DNA of 64,000 nt, from the NCBI GenBank assembly GCA_963995505.1, contig OZ023192.1, forward strand, positions 2,200,001 to 2,264,000. Direction: 5' to 3'. Shown here piece by piece: positions 44,210-56,223 of this stretch (positions within the stretch are counted from its first letter, which is position 1; each line of letters begins with the position of its first letter). A program made the position numbers and the translations under genes. This DNA comes from Hypericum androsaemum (lineage: Eukaryota; Streptophyta; Magnoliopsida; Malpighiales; Hypericaceae). The notes under the pieces are model-generated. The model had not been told where the DNA came from and did not search any database. It saw only the letters and a program-made list of their open reading frames with translations.

Positions 44210-46240
44210 ATGGATAACCTGTTCACTACCTTCCCGTTCCTTCTGCTGCTGCTACTGTTACAAGTAATTCCAATCTGTAGTACTAGTAGTTTCCTCGAAC
44301 CCGATCTCTGTGATACTACCTCTTCCTGCGGTGACATCCTCAACATCAGCTACCCTTTTCGGCTGACCACAGACCCAATCGTCTGCAGCGTCGAGCTCGT
44401 AGAGATCCGCTGCGACAACAATGTTCCGACGCTAATCTACAACAGCTACGAGAGGTACTACGTGAAATCCATCGACTACAATAGCTTCACCATCCGCTTG
44501 TCGGATGCCTCCTTAGTCCGACTACCCAACAACAACACCTTCCTATGTAACCATTGGTTCTGTCGAAAACACTCAACATCGACATATTGGTACGCAATGT
44601 GTGCCACCTATTGGTTTGATGTAAAGATAATAGAGGAATCGTGCCGGGTGGAGCTGATGCTTCCAACGTCCAAGCCCCTCGATACAAGCAAAGGAATGGT
44701 ATCTTTCCATGATGTTCTTGGAAGCTGGTCTTATGGCTTCGATGCCTCTTGGCTTTCTTGGCTTTGTTCAGACAGTTCTCGGGCCATTCAATGCAGATAC
44801 ACGGAGGAGAAACTGAGTAATTTTCTTCCACTTTCACAGCTTCTCCTAATTCTTGTTAAATGAATATTTAATTTCTCAAATCAATTGATTCTGTATCTGC
44901 CTGAGTATATAAGAAGATAGTAAAAAACACAAAGTGAGTTGAATCAAAGAAATTTCCAAAAACGGTTGAAACACATGTGAATTTGCATTTGTGGTGACGT
45001 AAGAGTGTAACAAGAAATTCTACTGATTTCAAATACTTGCAGTGGTATTCCGTGCACTATTACTCGTTGTAGGGGTTCCATTGTTTCTTGCTTTTCTGGT
45101 GCGTAAATGGAGAAGAAGGCATATATCCTTCTATGACAACATTGAACACTTTCTTGAGAACACTTATGATCAGCTAATGCCAGTGAGGTACTCCTACCGG
45201 ACATTAAGAAGATAACGAATGGTTTCAAGGGAAAACTTGGTCAAGGAGGCTATGGTTGTGTTTACAAGGGAAAACTTCGCAGCGGCCAGCTTGCAGCTGT
45301 CAAGATACTAGGGAAGGCTGATTCAGATGGCAAAGATTTTATCAACGAGGTTGCCACCATCGGAAGGGTTCATCATTTCAACGTGGTCCACCTGATTGGA
45401 TTCTGTGCAGAGGGATCAAAGTGTGCTCTCGTTTACCCATTCATGCCTAATGGGTCACTTGAAAAGTACATATTTCCTAGAGATGAACGTGATATGAATA
45501 ACATGCCTACAATTAGCGATGAGAAAATGCATGAGATTGCTTTGGGGGTGGCTCGTGGCATTGAGTATTTGCATCGAGGTTGTGAGGTGCAAATCTTACA
45601 TTTTGATATCAAATCTCATAACATTCTCCTCGATGAGAATTTCTTGCCAAAGATAGCTGATTTTGGCTTAGCCAAATTATATCCAACAAATAAGAGCTTT
45701 GTGTTTCTCACAGCAGTTAAAGGGACATTAGGTTATATGGCTCCTGAATTTTACTATAGGAGTGTTGGAGGCATATCTTACAAAGCCGACGTGTATAGTT
45801 TTGGAAGGATGCTGATGGAAATGGCAGCAAGGAAGAAGGATCACAGTTCAACGGATGTAAATTCTAGCCAATTTTTCTTGCCATCATGGGTGCACGACCA
45901 ATTTAGCCAAGAAAACGACATTTGGCTAGGAGACAACACTGAGGAAGAGAAAAAGATAAGGCAAAAAATGATGATGGTGGGACTTTGGTGTGTGCAATTG
46001 AGCCCAGCATACCGTCCATCAATGCACAAAGTCGTAGAGATGCTTCAGGGTTGACTCGACACCCTCCAATTGCCTCCAAAGCCATCCTTTGCTCCACCAT
46101 TCTTATCGATGAATATCGAAGATTCGTCTACCGAAATTACCAATGCAAGCGGAGATACAAGTTCCGTTTACATAACCTGTGAGTCTGCAAAGAAAGAAGA
46201 TGAAGCTGTACTAATTGAGTCTCATGAATTTATGGTCTAG
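44210..46240 (+). pseudogene. LRK10L receptor-kinase pseudogene
   Basis: Exon 1 (44210-44816) starts MDNLFTTF with signal peptide and GUB_WAK-type domain but lacks about 70 residues in the middle of the ectodomain (FLCNHWFCRKHSTSTYWY). The donor GTAATT is intact. Exon 2 and its surroundings are deleted, but a TTGCAG acceptor near 45040 would still join exon 1 to the membrane segment in frame (LLLVVGVPLFLAFLV). A one-base loss near 45197 (VRYSY) then shifts the frame. The kinase after that is open ([32 protein letters not shown]) until TGA at 46052-46054, which cuts off the tail. Homology continues to TAG at 46240. Confidence 0.88.
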
Positions 46241-47208
46241 CAACAAACCAAATCATTGGAGAACCAGCTTACAGAATTTTGTATATGCATGTATCAAATC
46301 CTATTTCATACATTTGCATTAGCTACGTGGTCGTCATTTTTAATTTTAAAAAAAAGCAAACACATGGAGTTATTGTTTAGCTAACTCGCCTCCGACGTCG
46401 TCGTTTCGTATGCCGTTTTGGTTTCATCGTGCATGTCACTAATCGTTTTGTTTAGTACCGCATCAAGTCAGGGCCAGACCTTTTAGTAATGCTATTTAAA
46501 AACTTATTTTATGTTATTGTAATAAAAAACATGAATTCGGAACTTCTTGGTGAAGATAGATTACTTCTCCGTATCACTAATTAGTGTCAGAAGCAAACCA
46601 CCACCAGCGGGAAGATGGTTAGTTAGCCGGAGAAGATGTAATATTTTAGAAGATAAGGCTCGTCGCATTTCTATGCACAAAGTTATTGAGAATCTTCAAA
46701 GCGAATGAACCGCTCCGATTCCATCCAAAGTCATCTCGAAGTTGGGACATCTGGGACTTGGAAAGTGTGTACTTCGATCAAACTCAATGAATTTTCAGAG
46801 ACTGGCCGGTTCCAATTCTAATTCCAACATCACCTGAATTGGAAAATTGGAAAATAATCTCTCTCACTTAATCATTTCTATTAACTACCAGACTGCTACA
46901 TTTTCCAAAATTCCTTGTAATACAAACATGTGCATACTTCCAAGAAAATTTACATCCACGAGCCTTGAATGTAAGATGTGATTAAGTAAAAACAAATTCT
47001 GGAACAACTTCTCTTGATTATCTAACCTTGAGTTTGGGAAAGATATCAGCATACTTTTTTTGTGGTTTGGAGCGTCACATGTCTACTAGTCAAAGTCTTG
47101 CTCTAATATTATTTGTAACGTCCAGAAATCTGACCGATTATTTTTATACACCAATTCATATTGGTATAAATAGTACAAATTAAATTATTTAGGATTTCAT
47201 GAACATAT
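46241..47208. other. intergenic DNA, duplicated 3' flank
   Basis: About 46250-46860 corresponds to the 3' flank of the intact gene (TAGCTACGTGGTCGT, CAAACCACCACCAGCGGGAAG, GACTGGCCGGTTCCAATTC). The remainder is unrecognised and ends CATAT (47204-47208), the left target duplication of the next copia. Confidence 0.6.
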
Positions 47209-48056
47209 TGTTGTTGTCGGAGGGTTTCGTGTACTTGATTAGGATCTACGGCAGTCGAGGCAAATGTTGGACACTTTCTCCGTAAGACGAGATTGCCCCG
47301 TATATTTCAGTGCGGTACGGGCTACGACAATCGTCCCCAAGATACAACGACTGTTCGGGCGTTTCCAAGAATATTGCACTCGTATCTCGAAACTTTCGGG
47401 CGAACCCTTATATACCCAGAACTTTCGGACAGACTTTTTGTAAGTGAAGAACGGGGGAGAGGAGAAGACAACAATGCTTATGAAATGCACTTGTTGCTGG
47501 GATGTTTGCAAATGAGGGGGAGAGGCCTATTTATAGGCGCTGGAAGAGTGGCAGGCAGGCACTCCGAAGGGGCACGAGGCACTTCCGAAGAGATGCGAGC
47601 CAGATCGCTCGTGGCTCTTCGGAGATGTCCCTTCGCTAGGCAGACAGGCTGGCTGTGTTCGTGGCCCTTCGGTGGCAAAATACTTAAGGCTCCTCCAGCT
47701 CCTCGCGACGATGCGCACGTGCGAAGTGCCAAGTGCGCCACAAAGCGCCCATTACGACCTGCGTCTAATGTGCCATACGCACACGCACGTGCGCGTGTGC
47801 GAGTGCGTGCTCGCGCGAGTGCGTGCTCGTGCTTGGATGGTGCTTCGCACCATCCTCGCAGGCAGCCTCGGTCAGCTCTTCAGGTGGAACATTTAATGTT
47901 ACACCAGCTTGGAGCTTCTCCTTATAAACAGTGAAAAATCTATTGCGATTTCCGATGTGGTATTCCCTTCCTCAGCTTGGGTTTTCCAGCTTGGGCTTTT
48001 CAGCTTGGGCCTTTCAGCTTGGTCCAAATGCATTAAATATGCATTCAAACCCAACA
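47209..48056 (-). repeat. 3' LTR of copia family 1, copy 3 (848 bp)
   Basis: It keeps the upstream TATA-like motif (GCCTATTTATAGG near 47527) and the CG-rich zone (about 47705-47850). It is bounded by ATCCCCCACAT, the polypurine tract of this minus-strand element. Confidence 0.92.
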
Positions 48057-48599
48057 ATCCCCCACATGAATGATGATTAATGCATGCAGACTCTAATCGA
48101 AAGTTCTGACGTGTTATTATTGCATCGAGACAGGTAGCTTGTGGCTTTGAACTTTCACTAGTAATATGTTATCATATTTACTCGCTGCTCGGTGAACGTG
48201 ATGTCTTGAACCGTCAGCTTTTGGCATAAACTAAGACAATAACATTTACACAATAATAATCCTAGTATATTTGGGTTCTCACGTTGTGTTCGTTTCGGCC
48301 ATGGACCGTATCTTGGATTCATAAGTATTTTTTCCATTTGAAGCGGTCTCACTTCACACTTACATAGGTGATCTCCTATCAGGAGTATCCTGCCATACTC
48401 CACCTTTATCAAGGTATAGAAATCATTAGAAGCGTAATGCTTAACCTTACCACACCTCAGCAGGTTAACACCTGGGCAGCTTCTGAGAATGGGATAGGTT
48501 CCAGGTGATTAACTGAACCCTCCATAACTTAGTTGTCTTATTGAACCAAGTTTGTGAGATCTCCACTCATCATGGTTGAGTTACCGCTATGGACGTTCT

Positions 48600-51500
48600 T
48601 TAGTGTGTGGATTTTAATCCCATTCCCCTTACTGCGTTGTATATTTGATCTCTATTGATTCCTTTCGTAAAAGGATCAGCTAAATTATCCTTGGACTTTA
48701 CGTAATTAATGGTGATCACCCCACTAGAGATCAATTGTCTAACGGTATTGTGTCTCCGACGGATATGTCGAGACTTTCCGTTGTACATTGTACTTTGTGC
48801 TCTCCCGATTGTAGACATGCTATCACAATGTATCAATATGGGAGGCACTGGTTTGCTCCAGCACGAAATATCCTCTAGGAAGTTTCTGAGCCATTCAGCT
48901 TCTTCCCCAGCTTTGTCTAGTTCTACAAACTCCGACTCCATGGTGGATTGAGCTATGTGGATCGAGCTATGCATGTTTGTTTAGAGGACTTCCAAGACAC
49001 AGCTCCTCCTCCTATGGTGAATACGTATCCACTCGTGGATTTGGAGTCCTTAGTGTCTGATATCCAGTTTGCGTCACTATATCCTTCTAATACAGCTGGA
49101 TATTTAGCATAATGTATGCCATGGTTTATGGTATGTTTTAAATACCGTAAAACCCTTTCCAGAGCCAGCCAGTGATCCTTTCCTAGATTACTTGTGAATC
49201 TACTAAGCTTACTAACTGAGTATGCAATATCGGGATGTGTGCAGTTTGTTAAATACATCAAGCTCCCGATAATTTGCGCATACCTCAGTTGAGATATTGG
49301 GTCTCCTCGATTCTTGGCTAAGTGTAGATTCAAATCTACCGGAGTCTTAACCGGAGGTTTGTCAAATGCTTCAAATTTCTTGAGCACGCTTTCCACGTAG
49401 TGGGATTGCGTCAAGATAATTTCGTCAGCTTTCCTAGAGATTTTTATTCCTAGTATGACGTCTGCCAGACCCATATCTTTCATGTCAAAGTGGTTCTTTA
49501 ACATGTACTTAGTTTTCACAATAACCTCTTTATTGCTTCCTATAATTAGTAAGTCATCTACGTAAAGACATACAATTACGTAAGCTTCAGGTGTGCCCTT
49601 AATGTAAACACATTTATCGCACTCATTGATCTTAAATCCATTCGACAGCATTGTTCTGTCAAATTTCTCGTGCCACTGTTTCGGCGCTTGTTTTAGCCCG
49701 TATAGTGACTTGACTATCCGAGACACTTTATGCTCTTGACCGGGAGCCAAAAACCCTTCAGGTTGCTCCATGTATATCTCCTCTTCCAGTTCTCCATTTA
49801 GGAAAGCTATTTTTACGTCCATTTGGTGGATCTTGAGGTTATAAAGTGCCGCAACAGCTATGAGTACTCTAATTGATGTGATTCTTGTGACCGGTGAATA
49901 CGTATCAAAGAAATCATATCCCTCTTTTTGTTTGAATCCCTTAGCTACCAATCGAGCTTTGTATTTGTCGATTGATCCATCAGCTTTGTATTTCCTTTTT
50001 AGGATCCACCTGCATCCCAAAGGTTTGCAGCCCGGTGGGAGATCCACAATTTTCCACGTGTGGTTTTGCATAATAGATTCTATCTCACTATTGATAGCTT
50101 CCTTCCAGAGAGGAGCGTCTGGACTGGACAATGCCTCTTAGATTGTCCTGGGTTCATCTTCTAACGCATAGATTAGATAATTCAGACCAAAAGATTTGGT
50201 TATCTTCATCCATTTAGTATGTCTAGGTTCATCATCTTCCTGATTTGACCCTTGCGTAGTCTCGTGAGCCCTTTTCTTTGGACTTCCTTCCTTTCTTTCC
50301 TTATTAGGAAAGCTATTCTAAAAAAAATATTGCGTTCCTTGATTCTATGACCATTCCCGTGTTTATCTCAGGATTTTCAGATTTATGCACCAAAAATCGA
50401 TAAGCACTACTATTTTGTGCATATTCGATAAAGATGCAATCAATGATCTTGGGTCCTATTCTCACCTGCTTAGGCTTAGGTACTTCGACCTTTGCTAGGC
50501 ACCCCCACACTTTAAGGTAACCGTAGGAATTCATATGGGGTTTTATCCCTTTTCTTGTGTGGCAACTTATTTAGAATGTGGTTAGCTGAGAGCACAGCTT
50601 CCCCCCCACATGTTCTGGGGTAAGCCCGAGCTAATCAACATAGCGTTCATCATCTCCTTAAGAGTTCCATTTTTATGTTCAGCTACGCCATTCGATTGAA
50701 GTGAGTATGGAACAGTCGTCTGATGAATAATGTCATATTCTTGACAGAGTTCATCAAACGGAGCTACATATTCTCCTCCTCGATCACTTCGGATCATTTT
50801 GATTTTTACGCTGAGTTGATTTTCAACCTCATTCTTATATCTCTTAAAGGCATCAAGAGCTTCGTCTTTGCCCTTTAGGAGATATACGTAACAATATCTC
50901 GTGCAGTCATCGATAAATGTGATGAGTATTTCTTCCCGCCTTTAGTTTGCACGTGTTTCATATCGCAAGTGTCCGTATGAATTAACTCTAAAGGCGTAGT
51001 ACTTCTTTCCACCGAATGGAAAGGTACTTTGGTTATTTTAGCCTCCACACATACTTCACATTTATTAGATGGGTTGAACTCTAGATTCGGTAATAAATTT
51101 AAACTTACTAACTTTCTTAGCGAGTTTAAATTTACGTGTCCTAATCTACCATGCCATAAATTAGAACACTCGGCCAAGTAAGAAGAAGCGTTAACTTTAT
51201 TTTCACCGTTAAAGGTGCGATGTACAGTTATTACATTTATCTTAAACAGCCCCTTTTCTATATAACCCTTTCCTATGAATTGACCCGCTTTGGTCAGTAC
51301 AAACTTATCAGCCTCAAATACAAGCTTAATACCGGCTTTGCTTAACAGTGAGCCAGAAACTAAGTTCTTGCGGATGTCCGAGACATGCAGCACATCCTTA
51401 AGGGTCAGCTCCTTTCCTGAGGTCAGCTTCAGGACCACCTTACCCAGACCGACGATCTTGGATGTTGCGGAGTTTCCCATGAAAAGCTTTCGGCCGGTGA

Positions 51501-52478
51501 TCGGGATATAGTTCGAGAACATCTCCTTGTCCGAGCAGACGTGGCGGGTTGCTCCTGTATCCACGAACCACTCTCTCGGATTGTCCACCAGGTTGGCTTC
51601 AAACACCACGGCTGACAGATCCATTTCGGGCAAGTCTTCAGCCAGGTTAGCCTTTCCTTGGTCGTCCTTCTTCGGCTGGCGACAGTCCTTAGCCATGTGG
51701 CTGGGTTTACCGCAGTTGTAGCAGTCGCCCTTGATCTTTTTCTTCTTGGGCTCTTGATTCTCCAGCTTATCCCTGGACTTCTTCCTCTTCTTGTCACCTT
51801 TTCCCTCGGCGAGGTGTACGGTGGTCTCAGAGTTGGCATTGCCTTGCTTGACTTCGGACTTTCGGTTGTCTTCCTCGATCCTAAGTCTCACTATCAGGTC
51901 TTCTAGGCCCATGTCCTTCCTCTTGTGCTTGAGGTAGCTCTTGAAGTCCTTCTAGATCGGGGGGAGCTTCTCGATCATCGCAGCTACTTGGAAGGACTCG
52001 CTGAGTTACATCCCTTCGGCTTGGATCTCGTGAAGGATCAGCTACAACTCCTGCACTTGGTCGATGACCTTCTTGGAGACCACCATCTTGAAGTCGAGGA
52101 ATCGTCCGACGATGAATTTCTTCGTCCCGGCATCCTCCATTTTGTACTTCTTCTCGAGTGAACTCCACAGCTCCTTAGCGGTCTTGGTTACCGCGTAGAT
52201 GTTGTAGAGCATGTCGTCTAGTCCATTCAGGATGTAGTTTCGGCATAGGAAGTCGCTTGACTCCACGCTTCGAGAGCGTTGATCTTCTGTTGATCCATCT
52301 CGTTTTTCGCTATCTTCGATGCTTCCTCTTTCAGGAACCGGACTAGGTTGAGCGTGGTCAGATAGAATGTCATCTTCTATTACCACCTCTTGAACTCAGT
52401 ACCGTTGAACTTCGCTGGCCTTTCGGCGTGGGCAATTTCTGGTGCCATTGTCAGTGCTACGGTGCTTGACGATGCCAT
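48600..52478 (-). pseudogene. copia family 1 gag-pol polyprotein, many stops
   Basis: It has the same order of domains as the copy at 6709-10591: zinc knuckle [14 protein letters not shown], protease [12 protein letters not shown], integrase, [12 protein letters not shown], RNase H. Gag has in-frame stops where the other copy has glutamine or tryptophan (after RW near 52380, after QEL near 52042, after GM near 52007, and at PPI*K near 51953). Further breaks occur near 50930, 50560-50580, 50310 and 50140. A short tandem duplication (GAGCTATGTGGATC) near 48950 disrupts RNase H. Confidence 0.9.
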
Positions 52479-52507
52479 CTTCAAGTACACGAATCTCATC
52501 TTATGAT

Positions 52508-53389
52508 TGTTGTTGTCGGAGGGTTTGGTGTACTTGATTAGGATCTACGGCAGTCGAGGCAAGTGTTGGACACTTTCTCCGTAAGACGAGATTGTCCCGT
52601 ATATTTCAGTGTGGTACGGGCTACGACAATCGTCCCCAAGATATAACGACTGTTCGGGCGTTTTCAAGAACGTTGCACTCGTATCTTGAAACTTTCGGGC
52701 GAACCCTTATATACCCAGAACTTTCAGGCATACTTTTTGTAAGTGAAGAACGGGGGAGAGGAGAAGACAACAATGCTTACGGAATGCACTTGTTGTTGGG
52801 ATGTTTGCAAATAAGGCTACGAGCGCCTTCCAGGCAGGCAGGCTGGCTGCGCTCGTGGCCCTTTGGTGGCATTCTGGATCCTTCCAGGTGCGTCTAGACT
52901 TTGCTGGCACTCCTTCACGAGGTATCTCGCAACCCTTCGGCCGTCTGGAAGTCTCCAGGATGTTCCAGCCCTTCGTGCCTCTTCGGTGGCCATCCTGGAA
53001 GGCGCTCGTAGCCCCTTGTCACTTCGGTAGCTACGCAGCTCTCTCCGGACTCGGGCAAAATACTTAAGGCTCCTCTAGACAATGCGCACGTGCGAAGTAC
53101 CAAGTGCGCCACAAAGCGCCCATTGCGACCTGCGTCCAATGCGGCATGCGCACACGCTCGTGCGCGTGCGTGAGCGCGTGCTCGGATGGTCGCACCATCC
53201 TCGCAGGCAGCCTCGGTCAGCTCTTCAGGTGGAACATTTAATGTTACACAAGCTTGGAGCTTCTCCTTATAAACAGGAAAAAATCCCTTGTGATTTCCGA
53301 TGTGGTATATTCCCTTCCTCAGCTTGGGCTTTTCAGCTTGGGTCTTTCAGCTTGATCCAAATGCATTAAATATGCATTCAAACCCAACA
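52508..53389 (-). repeat. 5' LTR of copia family 1, copy 3 (882 bp)
   Basis: It has the same ends as the 3' LTR. At about 52810 the text jumps from TTTGCAAATAAGG to GCTACGAGCGCC, skipping the segment with the upstream TATA-like motif; sequence absent from the 3' LTR is present after it. The leader complementarity is kept in weakened form (52491-52505 against 52580-52594, 12 of 15). Confidence 0.9.
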
Positions 53390-54981
53390 CATATAATTTG
53401 AGGATATATCACACTTTCTTTGTTCTATCGTTTTCAAAAAGAAGCGTCCTGGAAATTGGGAACAGCCGTGAATTTTAAGTTGAAAAAATTGTGCCAACCA
53501 CCAGACTGGTCATCTTTGACATAAAATCTGAAATTGAACATAAATCGCTTCCAAGATATTTCCTCTTTTGGTCGAAACTGCTGATATGCGCCATTAAATA
53601 AATTTCTATATCTAATTCAAACTTGAAGGTAAAAAGTTGTAAATTTTATCATACTTATAATTGATTGTTAAGTATAAAAAATTTATATCACCTTGTCAGA
53701 TAAACTGAAATCACAAATAATGATATATAACAAGTCTAATCCACGTAATTTTCAAATAGACTTCTACTAAAATTATTGAGGGTGAGGTAGGTAACAACGA
53801 GATAATACATTGAATTTTTTTATAAGTAAAATTTTTTGGTGATCAGGATTTGAAACGGATCACCCTTACCCCACATTTCCTTACAATATCTTGACTTTGA
53901 CCAATTTTTTTAAAAAATCCAAAATAACAAGAAAAAAATATGATTTTTTTTAAATTTCATCTCATTTCTTTCTCGTTCTTCCACGGGAAAATACGAGGTT
54001 GTTGACACACGTAACATAAATTTAAGGATAAATTATTCTCAGGTTCCCAGTTTCTAGTTTTATTATTTGCAGGTCTTCGGTTTCGAAAATAGTGTATGAG
54101 GTTCCTGTTTTTTAAGAAAATATTGGTCTTAGGTCCCTAGTCACATTGATCTTCTTAAAAATCTCTGGAGAAAATATATGATCCGGTGACTAGGGACCTC
54201 AGACCAATATTTTCTTAAAAAGCAGTGACCTCATACATTATTTCTGAAAGTCAGAGACCTTCGAATAATAAAATTATAAACCAAGGACCTAAAGATAATT
54301 TATCCTAAATTCAATAGCGGGAGCTAGCAATAGCCGTCAAATTGTAGAATACAGAATGACATTTGATCAAATTGTAAAATAACAAGGATGTTTACGATAC
54401 GTTACGTTCACGTGTGATTGATGAGGCCTAAATCACGTGTGGCTCCCGCAATCGTGGGATCTTAAAGTGTGTTGGGCCAAACAAAGTGGATGCGTATGCG
54501 AAAATCTCACGAGTTGCTCAGAGGAATGAATAACAAGATAAGTTTCATGCAGTTTTTTGTTGCACTAAAGTATCTTCTTATCCTCTCGACCAAAAAAAAA
54601 AGTATCTTCTTACCCTGCTGTTTCAGCAGTTTCTTTATCAAGTAAAAATTAGTTATCTTAAATAAGAAGTGTTAAATTTGGCTTGGGATTGCTGCAAACC
54701 TGTGTTCATGCAAGCAAATTGCAGGGACGTGCAAGAGAAGATGGAGAGATAAACAAGAGCTTACTGACTCAATTAATACAGCTTATGTACCTTACAGGTC
54801 AGTACAAATATCGATATCATCGTTAGAGGCGAGTTAGCTAAACAATAGGTTCACGTGTTTACATTTCTTTTTTTTTATTTACAAATAACGACCAGGTAGC
54901 TAATGCAAATGCACAACATAGGTCTTGGTGCATGCATATACAAAATATTGTAAGCCAGTTCTCGAATGATTTGTTTTGTTG
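53390..54981. other. intergenic DNA around a MITE; inverted LRK10L 3' flank
   Basis: It begins with the copia target duplication, then a copy of the GAAGCGTCCTGG...CCGTGAATTTTAAG flank sequence (about 53440). The MITE at 54026-54305 is listed separately. About 54820-54975 is the 3' flank of the minus-strand kinase pseudogene, matching in inverse orientation 46240-46390. No other gene was recognised. Confidence 0.55.
54026..54305. mobile_element. foldback MITE, Mutator-type (280 bp)
   Basis: The two halves are near-complete inverted copies meeting near 54160-54180 (GGTCTTAGGTCCCTAGTCAC against GTGACTAGGGACCTCAGACC). The tips are GGATAAATTAT and ATAATTTATCC. The flanks TAAATTTAA (54017-54025) and TAAATTCAA (54306-54314) are a 9-bp target duplication with one change, which indicates a Mutator-type transposase. 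It encodes no protein. Confidence 0.88.
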
Positions 54982-56223
54982 CTAGACCACTAATTCTTGA
55001 GACTCAATTAATATAGCTTCATCTTCTTTCTCTGCAGACTCACATGTCATGTAGAAGGAACTTGTATCTCTGCTTACATCGGTGATTTCAGTAGATGAGT
55101 CTTCTATATTCGTCGGTAAGAATGGCGGAGCAAAGGACGGCTTTGGAGGCAACTGGAGGGTGTTGAGTCTACCCTGAAGCATCTCTACGACTTTGTGCAT
55201 TGATGGCCGATCTGCTGGACTCAATTGAACACACCAAAGCCCCACCGTCATCATTTTCTGCCGTATCTCTTTCTCTTCCTTATTGTTGTCCTCTAGCCAA
55301 ATGTTCCTTGGCTAAATTGGTCGTGCACCCAGGATGGCAAGAAAATCTAGCTAGAATTCACTACTGATGAACTGGGATCCTTCTTCCTTGCTGCCATTTC
55401 CATCAACATTCTTCCGAAACTGTACACGTCGACCTTGTAAGATATGCCTCGGACACTTCTGTAGAAAAATTCAGGAGCCATATAACCTAACGTCCCTTTA
55501 ACTGCTGTGAGAGATACAATACTCTTATTTGTTGGATATAATCTCACCAGACCAAAATCTGCTACTTTTGGAACAAAATTCTCATCGAGAAGAATGTTAT
55601 GAGGCTTGATATCAAAATGTAAGATTTGCATCTCACATCCTCGATGCAGATACTCAATGCCACGAGCCACCCCCAAGGCGATCTCGTACATTTTCTCATC
55701 GCTAATTGTAGGCATGCTATTCATATCACATTTTTCTTGAGGGAATATGTACTTTTCAAGTGACCCATTCGGCATGAACGGATAAACAATAGCACGCTTT
55801 GACCCTTCGGCACAGAATCCAATCAATCGCACCGCGTTGAAATGATGTACTCTTCCAATTATGGCAACCTCGTTGATGAAATCTTTACCATATGTATCGG
55901 CCTTGTCTAACATCTTGACAGCTGCAAGTTGGTCACTACGGAGTTTCCCCATGTAGACACTACCATAGCCTCCCTGGCCAAGTTTGCTCTTGAAACTATT
56001 AGTTATCTTTTTAATATTTGCGTACGAGTACCTCACTAGCATTAGCTGATCACAAGTGCTCTGCAGAAAATCTTCAATGTCGTGGTAGAAGGAAAGATGC
56101 CTTCTTCTCCATTTGTAAACCAAAAACGCAATAATCATTGGAGCGCCTATTATTAGAAATAATCCACGGAGCATCGCTGCAAGTATTTGGGAATCAGAAG
56201 GAGGTTTTTTTGTTACCACAAAA

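Larger units (their letters stand above)
47209..53389 (-). mobile_element. complete Ty1/copia element (family 1, copy 3)
   Basis: Ends TGTTGTTGTCGG and AAACCCAACA on the plus strand; target duplication CATAT at 47204-47208 and 53390-53394. The 3' LTR is 47209-48056, the 5' LTR 52508-53389, and the gag start 52478. It is clearly the same family as 5169-11348 but more decayed. The 5' LTR has lost the stretch containing the upstream TATA-like motif. Confidence 0.93.
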
